From positions 20,962,815-21,026,814 of the forward strand of contig CM025852.1 in NCBI GenBank assembly GCA_003952965.2: a stretch of 64,000 bases of DNA, read 5' to 3'. Made by a program: the position numbers and the translations under genes. This document shows, piece by piece, positions 48,801 through 61,275 of the stretch. Position 1 is the first letter of the stretch, and every line of letters starts with the position of its first letter. The notes below the pieces were generated by a model. That model made no database searches. It was given only the letters and a program-made list of their open reading frames with translations, and was not told the DNA's origin. The stretch comes from Morella rubra (Eukaryota; Streptophyta; Magnoliopsida; Fagales; Myricaceae).

Positions 48801-51800
48801 CTTATTCTCTCGTATAATGTTCGATTTTATTGCAACGTTTCGCTTGTGGTCAATTCGGCAGTCTCTCTACCATCAGCACTCGAGCTTATCCTTGCCTTTT
48901 GCTCTTCCTCTCGGCTTTATTTATTTTCATCCCGACTGGAGGCTAGTTAATATAGACACAGCTCGCATACACCGTTCTCTTGCGTTTTACTTCTATCAAC
49001 AATTGTACTCGCTTGGCTCCCCTCGCCCTGTGCCTCTGTTTCGCTTCATCGCGCCAACCTCCTCGTTACGAATTGTCGTCTCCCCATGCGCTTCCACCCA
49101 ACCGACTCTTACACTTTTTTCGCCACCAGCAAGGCGGCGTGGAACAGAGTAACGGTCATTTACATCGAGGCTCCGCACCCGGGCGTCCTCTGTTCGGGTT
49201 ACTAGTGACTCCGTCATTATGGGTGGCCTTATAATCTATATCGTACCAGCACGCTACATTATCTACCCGTACCGCCCCTCCTCCATTGATGCCCTACTCT
49301 CCCACCTGCTTTTTTACCCTCAACTGGTTCTGCACACGTCCAGTAATTGCATTGTACTACGGCTATTAATTCCGTCTCACCACTTGGTATTATCGTAGAT
49401 CGACGATCGTATGAGTAGCTAAATATTGTAGGTTCGATCTTCATGACTCACCAGGTGGTTTGTCCATTGACTATGCTGTAATTCTCTCTCCGATGTTCTA
49501 ACACTCTCTCCATCTTTCCACCTTATTCTCGCTGTCTGCGATTCCCCCGTGCCTTTCTCTCATACGTATCTTGGTAACTCATCCCGCGCGAATTTTCCCA
49601 TTCCATTCAACTACACATCCTTGGTGATCTATTAAGTTCCTGGTTACTTTGCTATATCTGTCACTTATTCCACTCTAAGATACATTTCTAGCTTCATATG
49701 ATTGCTGCAACCCTTCTACTTCTCCGACTCCCGTCTTATTATTGCAATCTCAAACGCTTGTTCATCCTCTGTATTTATCTCTCTAACATCTTACTCAACG
49801 GTTCATTATTCTTGTTTCCTCTCACATGTTTATCTTATATTTGTACTATTCACTAATATTATTGTCGTCTTTACTCCTGCAGTAAAAACAATCGACATAT
49901 ATAATAAATAAAAATATTAAACTTAACCCCTTCCAATTCTCCTTCGTGTAGATTGAATGGTCGTGCGCCATATGCCCCCCCCCTATTTCGATATCTCACA
50001 CGCGCTTCACGTACTACCCCACCTTCTCCCACTACGCTTCTTTTGAGACTTGTTTACACAGTACACTCTCTGATTTTTCTTGACGGTTTGTTCTAGGTGT
50101 TTTTGGTTAGCTTTCTATTCCCGTTGTTTTCGGTGTTTCTCTTTTGTGAAAGCGGTCCACAATTACTTGTATCTCCTGTACGATAGTATTACTGAACTTT
50201 TCTTGTCACTCAGTGGGGTGTTTGTTCCATCCAATTCAACCGCATATAAATTTACAGTTCTCTTCCTCTCCCACTGGCAAAACCTCCATATTTACCCACT
50301 GTTTCCATCAGATCTATAGTGGGTGTTGCTCCAGAGGTGATTCACATTGGCACGTTATCTTTCGCAGGAGCTGCACGGCTGTACCCTTATTCACGCCCCT
50401 GGCCTGGGTTTTTTGGAGACCTCTCTTTTTCCAGACCACGCCTTCTAGACTACTTTGCCTATTCTTGAATCTGCTCTTGTCTCGCACTTTGGTCTCACTT
50501 TTGGTGGTGTGACACCTTGGCATTTTGTTTCCTGTTCCCGCAGAATTTGTCCCCCTTTACGTCCTCGAGCACTCTATTCTATACGCATTGGCATGCTTCC
50601 AGCCTGTGCCGCCCTCCCCTCCTATTGGCTGCAACAATATTGGTCTGTGTATCGCTTTACACGTATATGTTCTCATGTACTCAGAGGTCAATTGCTGAGA
50701 CGGGACAATATTACTTTCTCACCTTATATCAATACATAGAGACTAGTCTTTTTCATTGAATTTTACCGTCGCTTCATTTCGTGTGGCGCCTTCTTTTACA
50801 CAGTTTCATGCTTTGCGGCTCTAAATTATGCAATATCCTGGTTGTTACTTGATATAGCTTTCTGGTTCTGTCTTATTGTGACTTACAAATGTTGATATTA
50901 AAGTCTCTGGTATTTGCTCTGCTCTTAATCTATAACATTTCAGCTCCCTCAATGTTTGCCGGCTTTCTCCTTGTAGCTTTTGTGGTATATTCTCTAATTA
51001 ATCAACAGCACAAGCGAGTCTGTTATTCGTTCACTTGGAAAATTGTCATATATCGTCATCTCATCTTATCCAGGGGGTTTTGAACCATCTCACCTGCCAA
51101 CTGTAGTGCCCTAATGAATCACATGGGCGGTAGAGTTGTTCGATTTGAAAGGTACAATGTTTCTCAGCCTCAGGGTCAGCTGTTTATACTTTCATATCTA
51201 TGGCACATAGCAACTTGACTATTTTTTTCTCTCTTCCCAGTACGGATACCGACTCTACGATTGCTTTTTTAAATAGAACGACCGTGTGGTTGGACTGTAT
51301 TTGGCAGAACCTTATTTTTAGGCATTTTGGCATTTAAAAGGAAACATGTATTGCACTAGCCCTTCGAGCTCTCCCTCTGATTTAGTTAACTCTCTCTCCT
51401 ATGCTGAGTCTGTGGCACACACGAAGTGTATTCTTCTTCCCATAGTGCAACAGAGTCTAATCGTAGCTCGTCTCATACTCTTCGTCATCCTTTCTCCTAT
51501 ATTCCCCTTAGTTTCTTGATTTTTCTGTCACTCAGACTTTTCCAGATCCAATCTCTTTTTCCCCGTCATTAATAGTATCTGTTGTCCTGGGGGTCCCTTA
51601 TATGTAAGGAGAGATTCTAACTTAGAATACAACACACTTACTTCAGTCTATAATTTACGTTACTTTGCTATATTTACATCACTCTTAACTCTTCATTTTC
51701 CAATCACATACCTCTTTTTCTGAGTTTACTCGCGATGTCATTTGTTAGGTCATTATTCCACCTTAGACCTACCGCTGCCTAGTAAGGTGTGATCTTCCTC

Positions 51801-52340
51801 GACCATGGTTTAAATCCGGAGCCTCACTCCTTTTTTATTTCTTTGTATTTCTTCTTTACGCTACTCGCATTTTCTTCTTTAATTGCTAACCCGCAACTTT
51901 CAACATCTTCTCGGTTAATTCTTTTTTCCACTTTGTTCTATTTCCAGATCGTCAGCTTCTTCTATCTGTTTTTTCTTTTATTTTTTTATTTTTTTTCTTT
52001 TTTTTTTTTTTTTTTTTTTTTTTATTTTTATTTTTTCTCTTCTGCTGCATACACGCATTTTCCCTGAGTCGCGGGATGGCTATGGCAGCTGGACTTACTG
52101 AGACACACACACTACCCCACCACCGCCGCTACGCGATCGTAGTTCCCTTGTCAGATGACCATCAAACACTTGGCATCATTTTGCACTCCATGTCCTTGCT
52201 TGTTAACTGTCACACAACAGCCCGAACATCAGCCTACTCTCCAATAGGACGCGAGCAATCCTGGTTTCCCTTCTTGGTCGCTGCTTGCTTCTTTGAGGGA
52301 TCCAATGCGTTGTTTTGTTTTTTTTTTTTTAAACAGTAGG
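36807..52340. other. 15.5 kb anomalous block with no recognisable content
   Basis: No conserved gene, splice structure, transposon terminus, tRNA or tandem array could be recognised on either strand. Composition drifts in broad segments: mixed T/G-rich (36.8-40.9 kb), C-rich (41.0-42.4 kb), A/G-richer (42.5-44.9 kb), then strongly pyrimidine-rich (45.3-52.3 kb; the row at 48061-48120 is about 80 percent C+T). CG dinucleotides appear unusually frequent for plant intergenic DNA. Long plus-strand frames (e.g. 41420-41974, 45478-45942) follow from the purine-poor composition and translate to Ser/Leu/Phe/Cys-rich strings. Starting at a scaffold gap, this looks like uncorrected read-end sequence. 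Confidence 0.6.
51963..52034. repeat. Long T-rich tract
   Basis: About 70 nt of almost pure T, with a core run of some 28 T, lies near the right border of the anomalous block; shorter T runs follow at 52320 and 52400. Confidence 0.8.
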
Positions 52341-53400
52341 AACCATGACGGACATTTTAAACATTTAAACAAGGGAATTTTTTAGAACAGCATTTTCGGG
52401 TTTTTTTTTTTTTTTTTGGGGTCTTTTGAACTGACCCAAGTTCTTGTGTAATGCCTCCCCAACCTCCGATGGGATTTGGGAGCAGTCTCACCAGGTAACT
52501 TCTTTTCTGCAAGTTCCATTCTCTGCAAAATCACGACATGAACGCCTGTTTGGCTTATCTGAGATATTTTCAGGGAAGCAATTCAAACACATGCGCGCTT
52601 TTTTTTTTTTGGTCGAGGCGCCGGTGAAATTTGTCTAACATGGATGACGACCCTGTGGTGTCCCTTTTATTGATCTAGGACGGCATTACTTTTAGAAAAA
52701 ACTTCCAAAACTTCCAATCATATCTCTTCCAGTTTGTCATGCTGTTAACGTCACGGTCACCGTTGAATGACTTTCTTGAGCACTTTTTGGGATATGAATG
52801 CAAGTGGGGTTTTATTCATATTTGTATATTGTTCTTATTATAAGGCTTGTGTTTTGGTGCTGGTGGGAAACAGTGAACCCGCAAGGACAATCAATGCGGG
52901 CACAATGCACGCTGCTTCTTGAAACAACCAAGGTCCCTCCAAGTTGGTCTGGTGGGAAAACCAGAGGGTTTCTTCTCAACCAACCCTATTAATTTACACA
53001 TTTTGAATAAACAATTCATGAAAGTCAACTTGATAGACTGTTCTCCTTACTGCCTCAATCCTTTTCCGGTTTTCTCCTCCTCTGTTTAGTCTCTGAATCC
53101 AGTAGCTGCACAATTTTTAATTCAAAGATTAGTCGTCAATTCATTTGAGCTGAAAAGAAATGTTTTCAAAAGCTTGAGAGAGAGGGGGTAAGGGCTTTTG
53201 AATGAACTTGTATTCTGGAAGCTGCATTTACCCAAAGAGAGAGAAAGAGTTGAAAATGAATCCCCTTAGGTGAAATAAATTAGGCATGAAATTTTGGAGA
53301 GAGAAAGAGAGAAGACCTAGATGGGCCAATGGCTGAGAGTTCACTGAAAGATACAGATTTTGATCATGGGGAGCATGTCCAACAGCCAGCAAGGCTTCCT
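52341..53400. other. Upstream region of the first HIPL1 gene
   Basis: Ordinary plant sequence resumes here. Parts match the upstream region of the second HIPL1 gene: 'aattcatgaaagtcaa' near 53015 against 'aattcatgaaggtcaa' near 62712, and 'agcatgtccaacagccag' near 53373 against 'agcatgtcaaacagccag' near 62852. The promoter was therefore duplicated with the gene. GA-rich tracts lie at 53177-53310. Confidence 0.6.
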
Positions 53401-53404
53401 TCCG

Positions 53405-53411
53405 TATATAA
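53405..53411 (+). promoter_or_regulatory. Probable TATA box, first HIPL1 gene
   Basis: TATATAA follows a CTTCCTTCC context also present before the second gene. It lies 118 nt upstream of the start codon. Confidence 0.6.
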
Positions 53412-53528
53412 TCCAGATTGTTCCGAGGAGTTAGCCCCGTACAACTGCAGCTTCAGAGTCTCCTGGAGTAGATTCGAGGGAAGGATGCTATTGTAAAATA
53501 TCTCCCCTTTCTATTTCTGTTTGCTGAG

Positions 53529-56500
53529 ATGGGACGTGTTCTTGCCAGTACTCTCCTCCTTTGTAGCTTGCTGCTGCTTTTTGATCCTTCCCTTTCACAT
53601 CCTTCATGCATTGATTCAAGTGGGTTGTGCTCTCATTTTTCTCTCTCTTGTCGTGGGATTAAATTTCTACTTCAGATTTTAGTGCCTTCTGATGAATTAT
53701 TCATATCAAAGTCAAAATTGATTCACCATTTCTACTGTTTTAATTGGTGTAGGGGCACCTTTTACTTTGAACGCCACACTGACGTTTTGTCCTTACAATG
53801 GGACCTCATGCTGCGACTCCAACGAAGATTTGGTATTACAGAAGCAATTGGCAGCAATGAATATCTCTGATCCTGGCTGTGCTTCTGTTATGAAATCCAT
53901 ACTCTGTGCGGTACGAAGTTCTCTTAAAAGAAAATATATGCTTTACCCAGATATGCACCTTTCATGGCCATAAACCTTGGTATTTCGTCTCAGAATATAT
54001 GTGGCCCTGAAAATTTCGTCCTAAAAACATTTGGCCCTATTTAAAACTTCCTTTTCCCCTTATACCTTGGCTGTTAATCTGTTTGTTCCTGTTTCATGGC
54101 CAATTTACAAGTTGCCCGTTGGCTAAATTGAAATTGTCATTCACAATGAATGTTGATATTGCACAAGTATAAATATTTAGATGTTTGCTTGCATAAGGAA
54201 ATTTCTTCAGATTACGTTCCTTGTATGAAGTTCTTGTGTAAGTCAGACTAAATATAGCATTACTTCAAAGCAAATAAGCACGCGAACATGCTACTGAACT
54301 TCTTGATCAATCCTCTCGTTGTTGTTATATGTGTCAATTTTTCAAATTTCGGATATTCATGATGTGTTTCAAATCTTTGTTTTCATGGTTTGCAGAGATG
54401 CGATCCATTTTCCGCAGAGCTATTCACAGTTGCTTCTGTACCCCGGACAGTTCCTCTGCTTTGCAATTCCACTGTTTCAGCTAATTCGTCCCAATCTAAC
54501 CAAGCAGCAAATAACTTCTGCTCTAGGGTATGGGATACATGCCGAAATGTGTCTCTTTTGAATTCTCCCTTTGCCCCGTCACTGAAAGGTCAAGCTGGAT
54601 TACCTGTCAATTCCAAGGTTAGCGTACTGACCCAATACTGGCAGTCAGAAGCTGATTTCTGCAAATCATTTGGCGGAGAGTCTACTGGTGGATCAGTATG
54701 TTTTGATGGTCAAACCGTTACACTAAACAACAGTGGAACTCCTAGCCCTCCACATGGCATGTGCCTTGAGAAGATAGCAAATGGATCTTACCTTGCCATG
54801 GCTCCCCATCCTGATGGGTCAAACCGTGCATTTTTTGCTAACCAACCAGGTGTGATTTGGTTGGCAACTATTCCTGACCAGGGAGCAGGAGGGACACTGC
54901 AGCTTGATGAATCTAATCCCTTTGTTGATCTAAGTGATGAAGTACATTTTGATACGGAATTTGGGATGATGGGAATAGCATTCCATCCAAACTTTGCACA
55001 AAATGGGCGATTCTTTGCTTCCTTCAACTGTGATAAGGTCAAGTGGCCAGGATGTAGCGGAAGATGTTCATGTAACTCGGATGTCAATTGTGATCCTTCA
55101 AAGCTTGGAGCTGCTAATGGTGCCCAGCCATGCCAGTATCAAAGTGTCGTTGCGGAGTATACTGTTAATGGTACCTCAACCAAGCCTTCTTTGGTACAAA
55201 CCTCTACACTCAAAACTTTTCAGTTGTTAATTTAACTCAAATGAGTCTAACGGACTCTTGACTTCTGTCCAGGCAACAAGTGCCAAACCAACGGAAGTGA
55301 GAAGGATATTTACAATGGGCCTTCCATTTACATCTCATCACGGAGGGCAGATACTCTTTGGACCTGCAGATGGGTATTTGTACTTCATGATGGGAGATGG
55401 TGGTGGTGAAGGCGATCCTTTCAATTCTCGCGCAAACCAAGAAATCATTGCTTGGAAAGATTATGAGGCTTGATGTAGACAACATGCCCAGTAAGTATCG
55501 GCCAGGATTGTTTGTGCATTTACCTTGTTATTGACCTTTGTTTGTTTGAAATAATCTCCCCGTCCAGGCTCTCTCTGTGTATTCGTTTTGTTCTGATATT
55601 GATGCACTGCTGAGGCTAAAAAATCAATGCTACCTCAAAGTTTACATGTCTGACTGGGAACCTGAATCTGTGAAAGACCCATCTCCTCCTATTCTTTGAT
55701 GTTGATCAACTAGAAAGGGGAAGTAGAAAGAAAATATACGCAGTACGGAATCAGACAATATAGGGTTGTTGTATACATGACGTTTTAGGTTCTCTATGAA
55801 GCATTGTGAATGGCAAGCCTGTTTACTGGCATAGTTGTAGTTTGTTTGCCACTGTTTTAAATCTCACTCTTGTCCCTTGTACTGTCTTTCCAGGTGCACA
55901 AGAAATTGAAGAACTTAATCTTTGGGGTAACCTACTCTATCCCGGCAGATAATCCGTATAAGGAAGATACAGAATTGCAGCCTGAAATATGGGCCTACGG
56001 ATTAAGAAATCCTTGGCGTTGTAGTTTTGATGCAGAAAGGCCTTCCTACTTGATGTGTGGAGATGTTGGGCAGGTTTGAGATATTTCTCTTTCTATATTC
56101 TTGTATGGGAAGTTGCTTTGCTACCAGTACTCAACCTAGATAGCATGTTAAATTTACCAAAAGAACCTCCATTTCAAGAGTCCTTTTTCTTGCTTTTAAT
56201 TATCCTTGGAAGTGAAGCTCTCAAAAGGAAACAGAGAAGTTCTTTCACGTTCACCTCTGTGAGTGACCTTTTTATATTGAACTTGCCACTCAAGAGTGTT
56301 TAAGAATTTTTCAGAGAAGTTAATTCTATGCATGATAGAGAGGAAACTTGTTCGAACTAAGGAAAAGTAGGTATAGTTCAGCAAATCCCTTGTTTGACCA
56401 CCAACTCCTCCCCAGCTGCTAATTTCAGAATCTGAAAGGGCAATCATTTTGGGTTAGCAATTCTCCTGAACTTTTTACTTTAGAACTACTTGTAGGGAAT

Positions 56501-57881
56501 CTTCAAAATGTATTCTGAAACCTAGAAACAGGACCTGGCAATGAAACATTGAAACAGAGTTTTCAGTTTTTCAAAGCATCAGTTAGGCTTTATTCACAAG
56601 GAAACATGACTGCAACTGGCCTTTATTCAAAACTAGCTTTGATTGATTTCAGTGCCAGCAGAACATAGGTTGCTCCCATCCAACTCTATTGCATACTGCA
56701 ATGTACTAAATAGCTTAGTCGTTTTTATCAATGGTTTCCAGCAATTTCTCATCTTATTTGCATCCTCTAGTAGGTGTCTGATTCCCATTAAATTTGTAAT
56801 CAATAGCATTGTAGCTGGGAAAAGTAAGCCAGTTCTTTCTTTCAAGGTCATTCATTGTCTTTTCCAGTAAGGGCGTCTCAAGGTTCTGGGATTCCTTCAT
56901 TTTCTTTAATTGTTAACTCGCCTGTTCAAAGGCCATGCAATAAGAGAAAATCCCGAGTATGTATGGCTAGATTCTGAACAGCGCTTGGACACTTTTCTCT
57001 ACATATAGGATCGCTATGAAGAGGTGGATCTCATCACCAAGGATGGAAACTATGGCTGGCGTGTTTTTGAGGGCCCCCTTCTATTCAATACTACAATGAC
57101 ACCTGGTGAAAATGCAACTGTTAATTCGCTAAATCTAAGCGCAATCTTTCCGGTTATGGGATATTTCCACTCTGATGTAAATAATAAGGTTGGATCAGCA
57201 GCAATTACGGGGGGCTACTTCTATCGGTCTACAACTGATCCTTGCATAAACGGAAGGTAATTATGCTTTTCTCATCTTTGTCCTGAATGGATGAGACTTT
57301 CAGTCATTCTTTGTAGATACCATAAGCTGAAGAGCCTCCTAAGAGTAATAACACTGTCAAGAAATGTACAAAATCCGTGATTATCAGCTGAAAAAGAACG
57401 AAGTGTTTTCTTGGGACTACCATGCTGACCCTTGTGATAACATTGATCCTTGCTAACAATTTACTTGATCTCAATTTTCAGGTACCTGTATGCAGATTTA
57501 TATGCAACTTCCATCTGGACTGGCATCGAGAGTCCAGAAGACAGTGGGAAGTTCAACAGTAGTTTAATCCCTTTCAGTTGTGCTGCTGACTCTCCTTTAC
57601 CATGCACCTCTGTGCAAGGAAGTTCTCTTCCAGCTTTGGGGTATATCTTTTCCTTCGGGGAGGACAACAATAAGGACATTTATTTACTTACGAGCAGTGG
57701 TGTTTACAGAATTGTTAGTCCTAGTCGTTGTAATTACACTTGCACAAAGGAAAATGTCACTTCTGTTCAAAGCCCCGCTCCTACTTCCGCTAAATCTCGT
57801 GCAAGCCAGTTGAGTGCCCCGTGTAACAATGCAGTGCTCCTATTCTGCTCGTTGTTGTTGATTTTGCTGGGTTTGGTCTAG
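53529..57881 (+). CDS. HIPL1: HIPL1 protein (HHIP-like, glucose/sorbosone dehydrogenase fold), copy 1
   Basis: This is a secreted protein, probably GPI-anchored at the cell surface, with a PQQ-type glucose/sorbosone dehydrogenase-like beta-propeller. Exons: 53529-53619, 53753-53910, 54396-55193, 55273-55490, 55894-56073, 57009-57256 and 57482-57881, about 696 residues. A signal peptide (MGRVLASTLLLCSLLLLFD) precedes a Cys-rich N-terminal region (FCPYNGTSCC, RCDPFSAELF, RVWDTCRNVS). The propeller shows FGMMGIAFHPNF, GLPFTSHHGGQILFGPADGYL, MMGDGGGEGDP, IWAYGLRNPWRCSFD, GGYFYR and YADLYATSIWTG. The C-terminus ends in a hydrophobic GPI-like tail (NNAVLLFCSLLLILLGLV). Two single-base gains break the frame: in exon 4 at about 55424-55429 (after G-D-P-F-N, before A-Q-T-K-K-S-L-L-G) and in exon 5 at about 55930-55935 (after L-W-G-N, before Y-S-I-P). 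Either a recent pseudogene or base-call errors next to a suspect region; splice sites are otherwise intact. Confidence 0.88.
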
Positions 57882-58268
57882 TATACATTCAGGACGACGG
57901 CGTGGTTTGTTGCAATGGCGTTTTGTTTGTACCGTGTGCCTTTTTGTTCACTTTGTTCCTCCTTCGTTTGTACCAAAATGTTCAAATGAAGTTCAAGTTG
58001 CTTTTGGATTCTCTCAATTTTTGTAATTGATGTCTCTGTAGAGTTAAATCCTTTGTTGTTCAATTGTAACGCTGCATGGGCATAGGGGAAATGAATGCAG
58101 AGGACGTGTTTTGTGTTTCCTACATTTTCAGATCTTTGAATGAATATATTCTTCCAAGAGTGAATTGTTTGCTATCTAATCGGCAATCGCATAAGCTTGC
58201 CTAGAAAAGAAAGCGAAGCCATAATCTTGGATTAAGGATACACCCTGACCGTTCCCTTTGCGTTGCCT
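57882..58268. other. 3' flank of HIPL1 copy 1
   Basis: Likely 3' UTR followed by non-coding DNA, up to the duplicated segment at 58269. No polyadenylation signal stands out. Confidence 0.4.
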
Positions 58269-58400
58269 AAGGTGAAGGAGGTTGCCAATGAGCTGAAAGG
58301 GGTCCAAATCTTTAGAGCACTACCTTTCGTTTAGCAACGCTCACAATACTTCGTGTGAGCCAATCTTCGAGACAATACTAATCGTCTTCCCTGGAGTACA
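58269..58400. repeat. Duplicated segment A
   Basis: AAGGTGAAGGAGGTTGCCAA... recurs at 61928-62044 with about 30 nt less in the middle. It reads KVKEVANELKGVQIF in one frame, coding-like but unrecognised. It begins 387 nt after the stop of HIPL1 copy 1. Confidence 0.7.
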
Positions 58401-59664
58401 ATATAGCTGTTACGTTGTGATTGGTCGGGATAAATTTTAAAACCCAAATGAGTTTTTTAAAAAAGCGTTAAAACTCAATGAACCATTTGTAATTTTCTCT
58501 ATATTTTACTGCTGCTATTCCAATTGTTTTTATGTGGTGCATAAATCACAAGATGTTGGTTGAGTACCCTCGCACTTTACTGGCCACTCCACTAAGCGAT
58601 CATCACATGATGCATAGGGCAATAGTCAAAATCATGCTACATGACCCAATTATCACACATATCAACCATAAGATCGGAGGGCGCACATTGATGAACTCTA
58701 GTGATTCGAGAGTTCAATGTGAAAATATGGTAGTTCAAACCCCTAATGTGACATTGATTCCATAGTTCGAAGAGTGTAAAATGAAATTTATTCTCCTATT
58801 TACAAATTCTTGTTTCATGTATGAAATGCTTTTCTAAATTCATGTATTTATAATTTCTATCAAATATAAAACTACATAAGATTCGTGACTTCATCTCCTT
58901 TATGTGAGTTCATATAAAAGAGGAATAAAATCCCAAGAGCAGATCTGCAATTCTTTTTTTTTTAATCGAGCAGATCTGCAGTTCAATTCAACTGGTTTTT
59001 GATTACTTAAAATGTATCAATTTAAAGTGCTGTATTGATCGATGCAACTGATTAATTAAAGAATCAAAACCCATACTTAATTCAAGTTTAAGATCGTCAG
59101 CTACGAACCCAATTAATATATTTTTTTTCCCAAGTCAAAAATCTGCACTACTATCCTTATAATTAGACGTGTGGTTGGAATTTTGAAAATTAATTTTTAG
59201 ATTGGAAATTAGGATGTTTGACTGCAATTAGGCCTCCATTTTATTATCCTCTGAGTATGTTCGTGCAATGAGTGTGGAAATTAAAAACTACAACAAAAGA
59301 AAGGAAAAAAGAAAAGAAGAGAAGGAATCTATTAATCTAGCTGTGTTAATCACTAATTTTCCCAATAGGAATTTATAATAATCTGGAATATATTTTCCAA
59401 GTCAAAAATAATATATAACATCAACTTGTACTGATTGAAATTTTTTGTGACAGAGTTTCAAATTGATTAAGCAGTCAATTGTCTTTTCCATTATTATATT
59501 TTCAATCAACGAACTTTTTAAAAGCGACTGCAATTATAATTTACTAGCTAATTAAAATTTAAAACACTGCATGCAAGGTTCAAGTTGGATCCAAATGATT
59601 TAAAGCGGATAACAAGCAATTTTTCTTTATTTGATATTAATCGGCAAGGAATAAATCGGTCCAA
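58401..59664. other. Intergenic DNA between the HIPL1 copies
   Basis: No gene recognised. A 77-codon open frame at 58532-58765 has no known motif. The remainder is AT-rich. Confidence 0.4.
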
Positions 59665-59790
59665 ATGGCCCAAGCACAGACCGTGGCAACAAACGAAAAG
59701 CCCATGCTGAAGGACGGTGACAAAAGAGGCAAGTTCAAAGGGCTTGCTGGGGATAAGGCAGAGTCCGACCCACGGACATATCTCTCCTGA
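59665..59790 (+). CDS. Possible 41-aa small ORF
   Basis: MAQAQTVATNEKPMLKDGD, then KRGKFKGLAGDKAESDPRTYLS, is hydrophilic with charged runs and no known motif. It is more GC-rich than its flanks. The opposite strand also has an open frame of 70 codons with a hydrophobic end. It could be a fragment of a larger lost gene. Support is weak. Confidence 0.2.
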   Translation: MAQAQTVATNEKPMLKDGDKRGKFKGLAGDKAESDPRTYLS

Positions 59791-59898
59791 ATCATTAAAT
59801 GTGGGTCACCTCCTCTATGAAGATCCTCGTGACGATTTTTTATCTGCACACATTATGCCATATCGATTCCTTTGTTCATTCTCTCAACTTAAAATTTT

Positions 59899-60480
59899 GG
59901 GAAAAATTACGTGGAGCTCACTAGGTTTTAGCCAATATCAAAAGCCTTACTGGGTTTTAAAAAAAATCTCAAAGCCCACTGGTTTTCTATTTTGGTATGA
60001 AAATTAACTCAAGCCAACTCCATTACTGGAGATAACGGAGCCCAGTACATTTAAGTTAAATGTCAGGGCTAAAACCAATCACTGGTTGCCATGTGTTTAA
60101 AATCCTTGTCTGCTCCATTCGGTCTCTCGTCTGCATGCCATGTACAAAAATTGTGCAACGTGATAGAAGAACTAATGGAGCAGACAAGGAATTTTAAACA
60201 CGTGGTAACTATCGATTGGTTTTAGCCTAACATTTAGCTGTGGCAGACGAGAGACCGAATGGAGCAGACAATGAATTTTAAACACGTGACAGACATTGAT
60301 TGGTTTTAACCCTGACATTTAGCTTAAGTGGACTACGCTCATTATCTCCAGTAACAGCATTGGCTTGAGTTAGTTTTCATACAAAAATAAAAAATCTAGT
60401 GGGACTTTGAGATTTTTTTAAAAATCTAATGAGACTTTTGATATAGGGCTAAAACTCAGTGAGGTCAGTATAATTTTCTC
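59899..60480. mobile_element. MULE-type MITE, 582 bp
   Basis: Arms of about 240 bp (GGGAAAAATTACGTGGAGCTCA against the complement of the right end, GAGAAAATTATACTGACCTCA) are flanked by a perfect 9-bp duplication TAAAATTTT (59890-59898 and 60481-60489). The centre (60070-60260) has an additional direct copy of the 'gagagaccgaatggagcagaca' / 'aattttaaacacgtg' block. It has no coding capacity. Confidence 0.85.
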
Positions 60481-60719
60481 TAAAATTTTTGTAAGAGTAA
60501 GATTTTATTATTTGAATTATATTTTTTAGTATTTTTAACCCGTCAAAAAATTAAACTGGACAAAGTAACGAAAAGTTACTCATAAACAGTCTTTTCAGTT
60601 AGAGCCACCTGTTAAATCTCCAACAAAAAAGGGTAAGACATCTAATCCAAAGGGAGATGAGATATTAACTTTCATAATTCCTATTCATATAAGAAGAACT
60701 AACTTAACTATCGGAGCCA

Positions 60720-61275
60720 ATTCTCCTAGGGAGGCCCCCTTCACGGCATTTTTGTGCAGGTATTGTATAGGCAAGGTGAGCTCTCCACGTGTCCTTCGTG
60801 ATCATTTTAGGGAGAGTGGTAGGGGCTAAAGTGCAGAAAACTTTTGTGGCTGGACCGTTGGAAGGAGAAGTTTTTGCTGCTGTGTTGGGTATTGAGGAGG
60901 CTCGGGCATGTGGATTTCAGGATGTTGTTATTAAGGGTGACTCTCTTTTTGCTATTGAGGCCTTCAGGAAATTTTCAGTGTGTGTTGACTAGCATGTTCA
61001 TGGGAGAATTGAAGAGGCGTTTGGCTGTCTCTTTATTTAATTCTTGCGTATTTGAATTTGTTAAAAGAGGTGTTAATGTGGAAGCACATTATCTTGCTCG
61101 ATGGGTTACTTCCTTCTCGATGGATTGCCTCCTTGATTGAGTTAGGAGGTTATCACGATATTCATAAGCACTATCTTGACTTGATTTGAATCTATGTCGG
61201 AACTGATCTTCTGATTTCTTATTTCTTGCTTTGTTTTGTTTTGAATAAGTTTGATGAAAAAAAAAAACAAAAAAA
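60720..61275 (+). mobile_element. LINE 3' end with RNase H domain
   Basis: The translation gives the plant L1-associated RNase H (RVT_3) region: GRVVGAKVQKTFVAGPLEGE, VFAAVLGIEEARACGFQ and VVIKGDSLFAIEA. After a one-frame shift near 60985 it continues LFNSCVFEFVKRGVNVEAHY and LARWV (the A-H-x-L-A motif). A poly(A)-like tail (61257-61275, one C) closes it. It is 5'-truncated; the border near 60720 is approximate. Confidence 0.75.

Noticed and set aside
36807-52340. Bacterial, viral or organellar insertion
   Set aside because: No gene order, rRNA, tRNA or conserved protein of any such source could be recognised; composition drift fits noise better.
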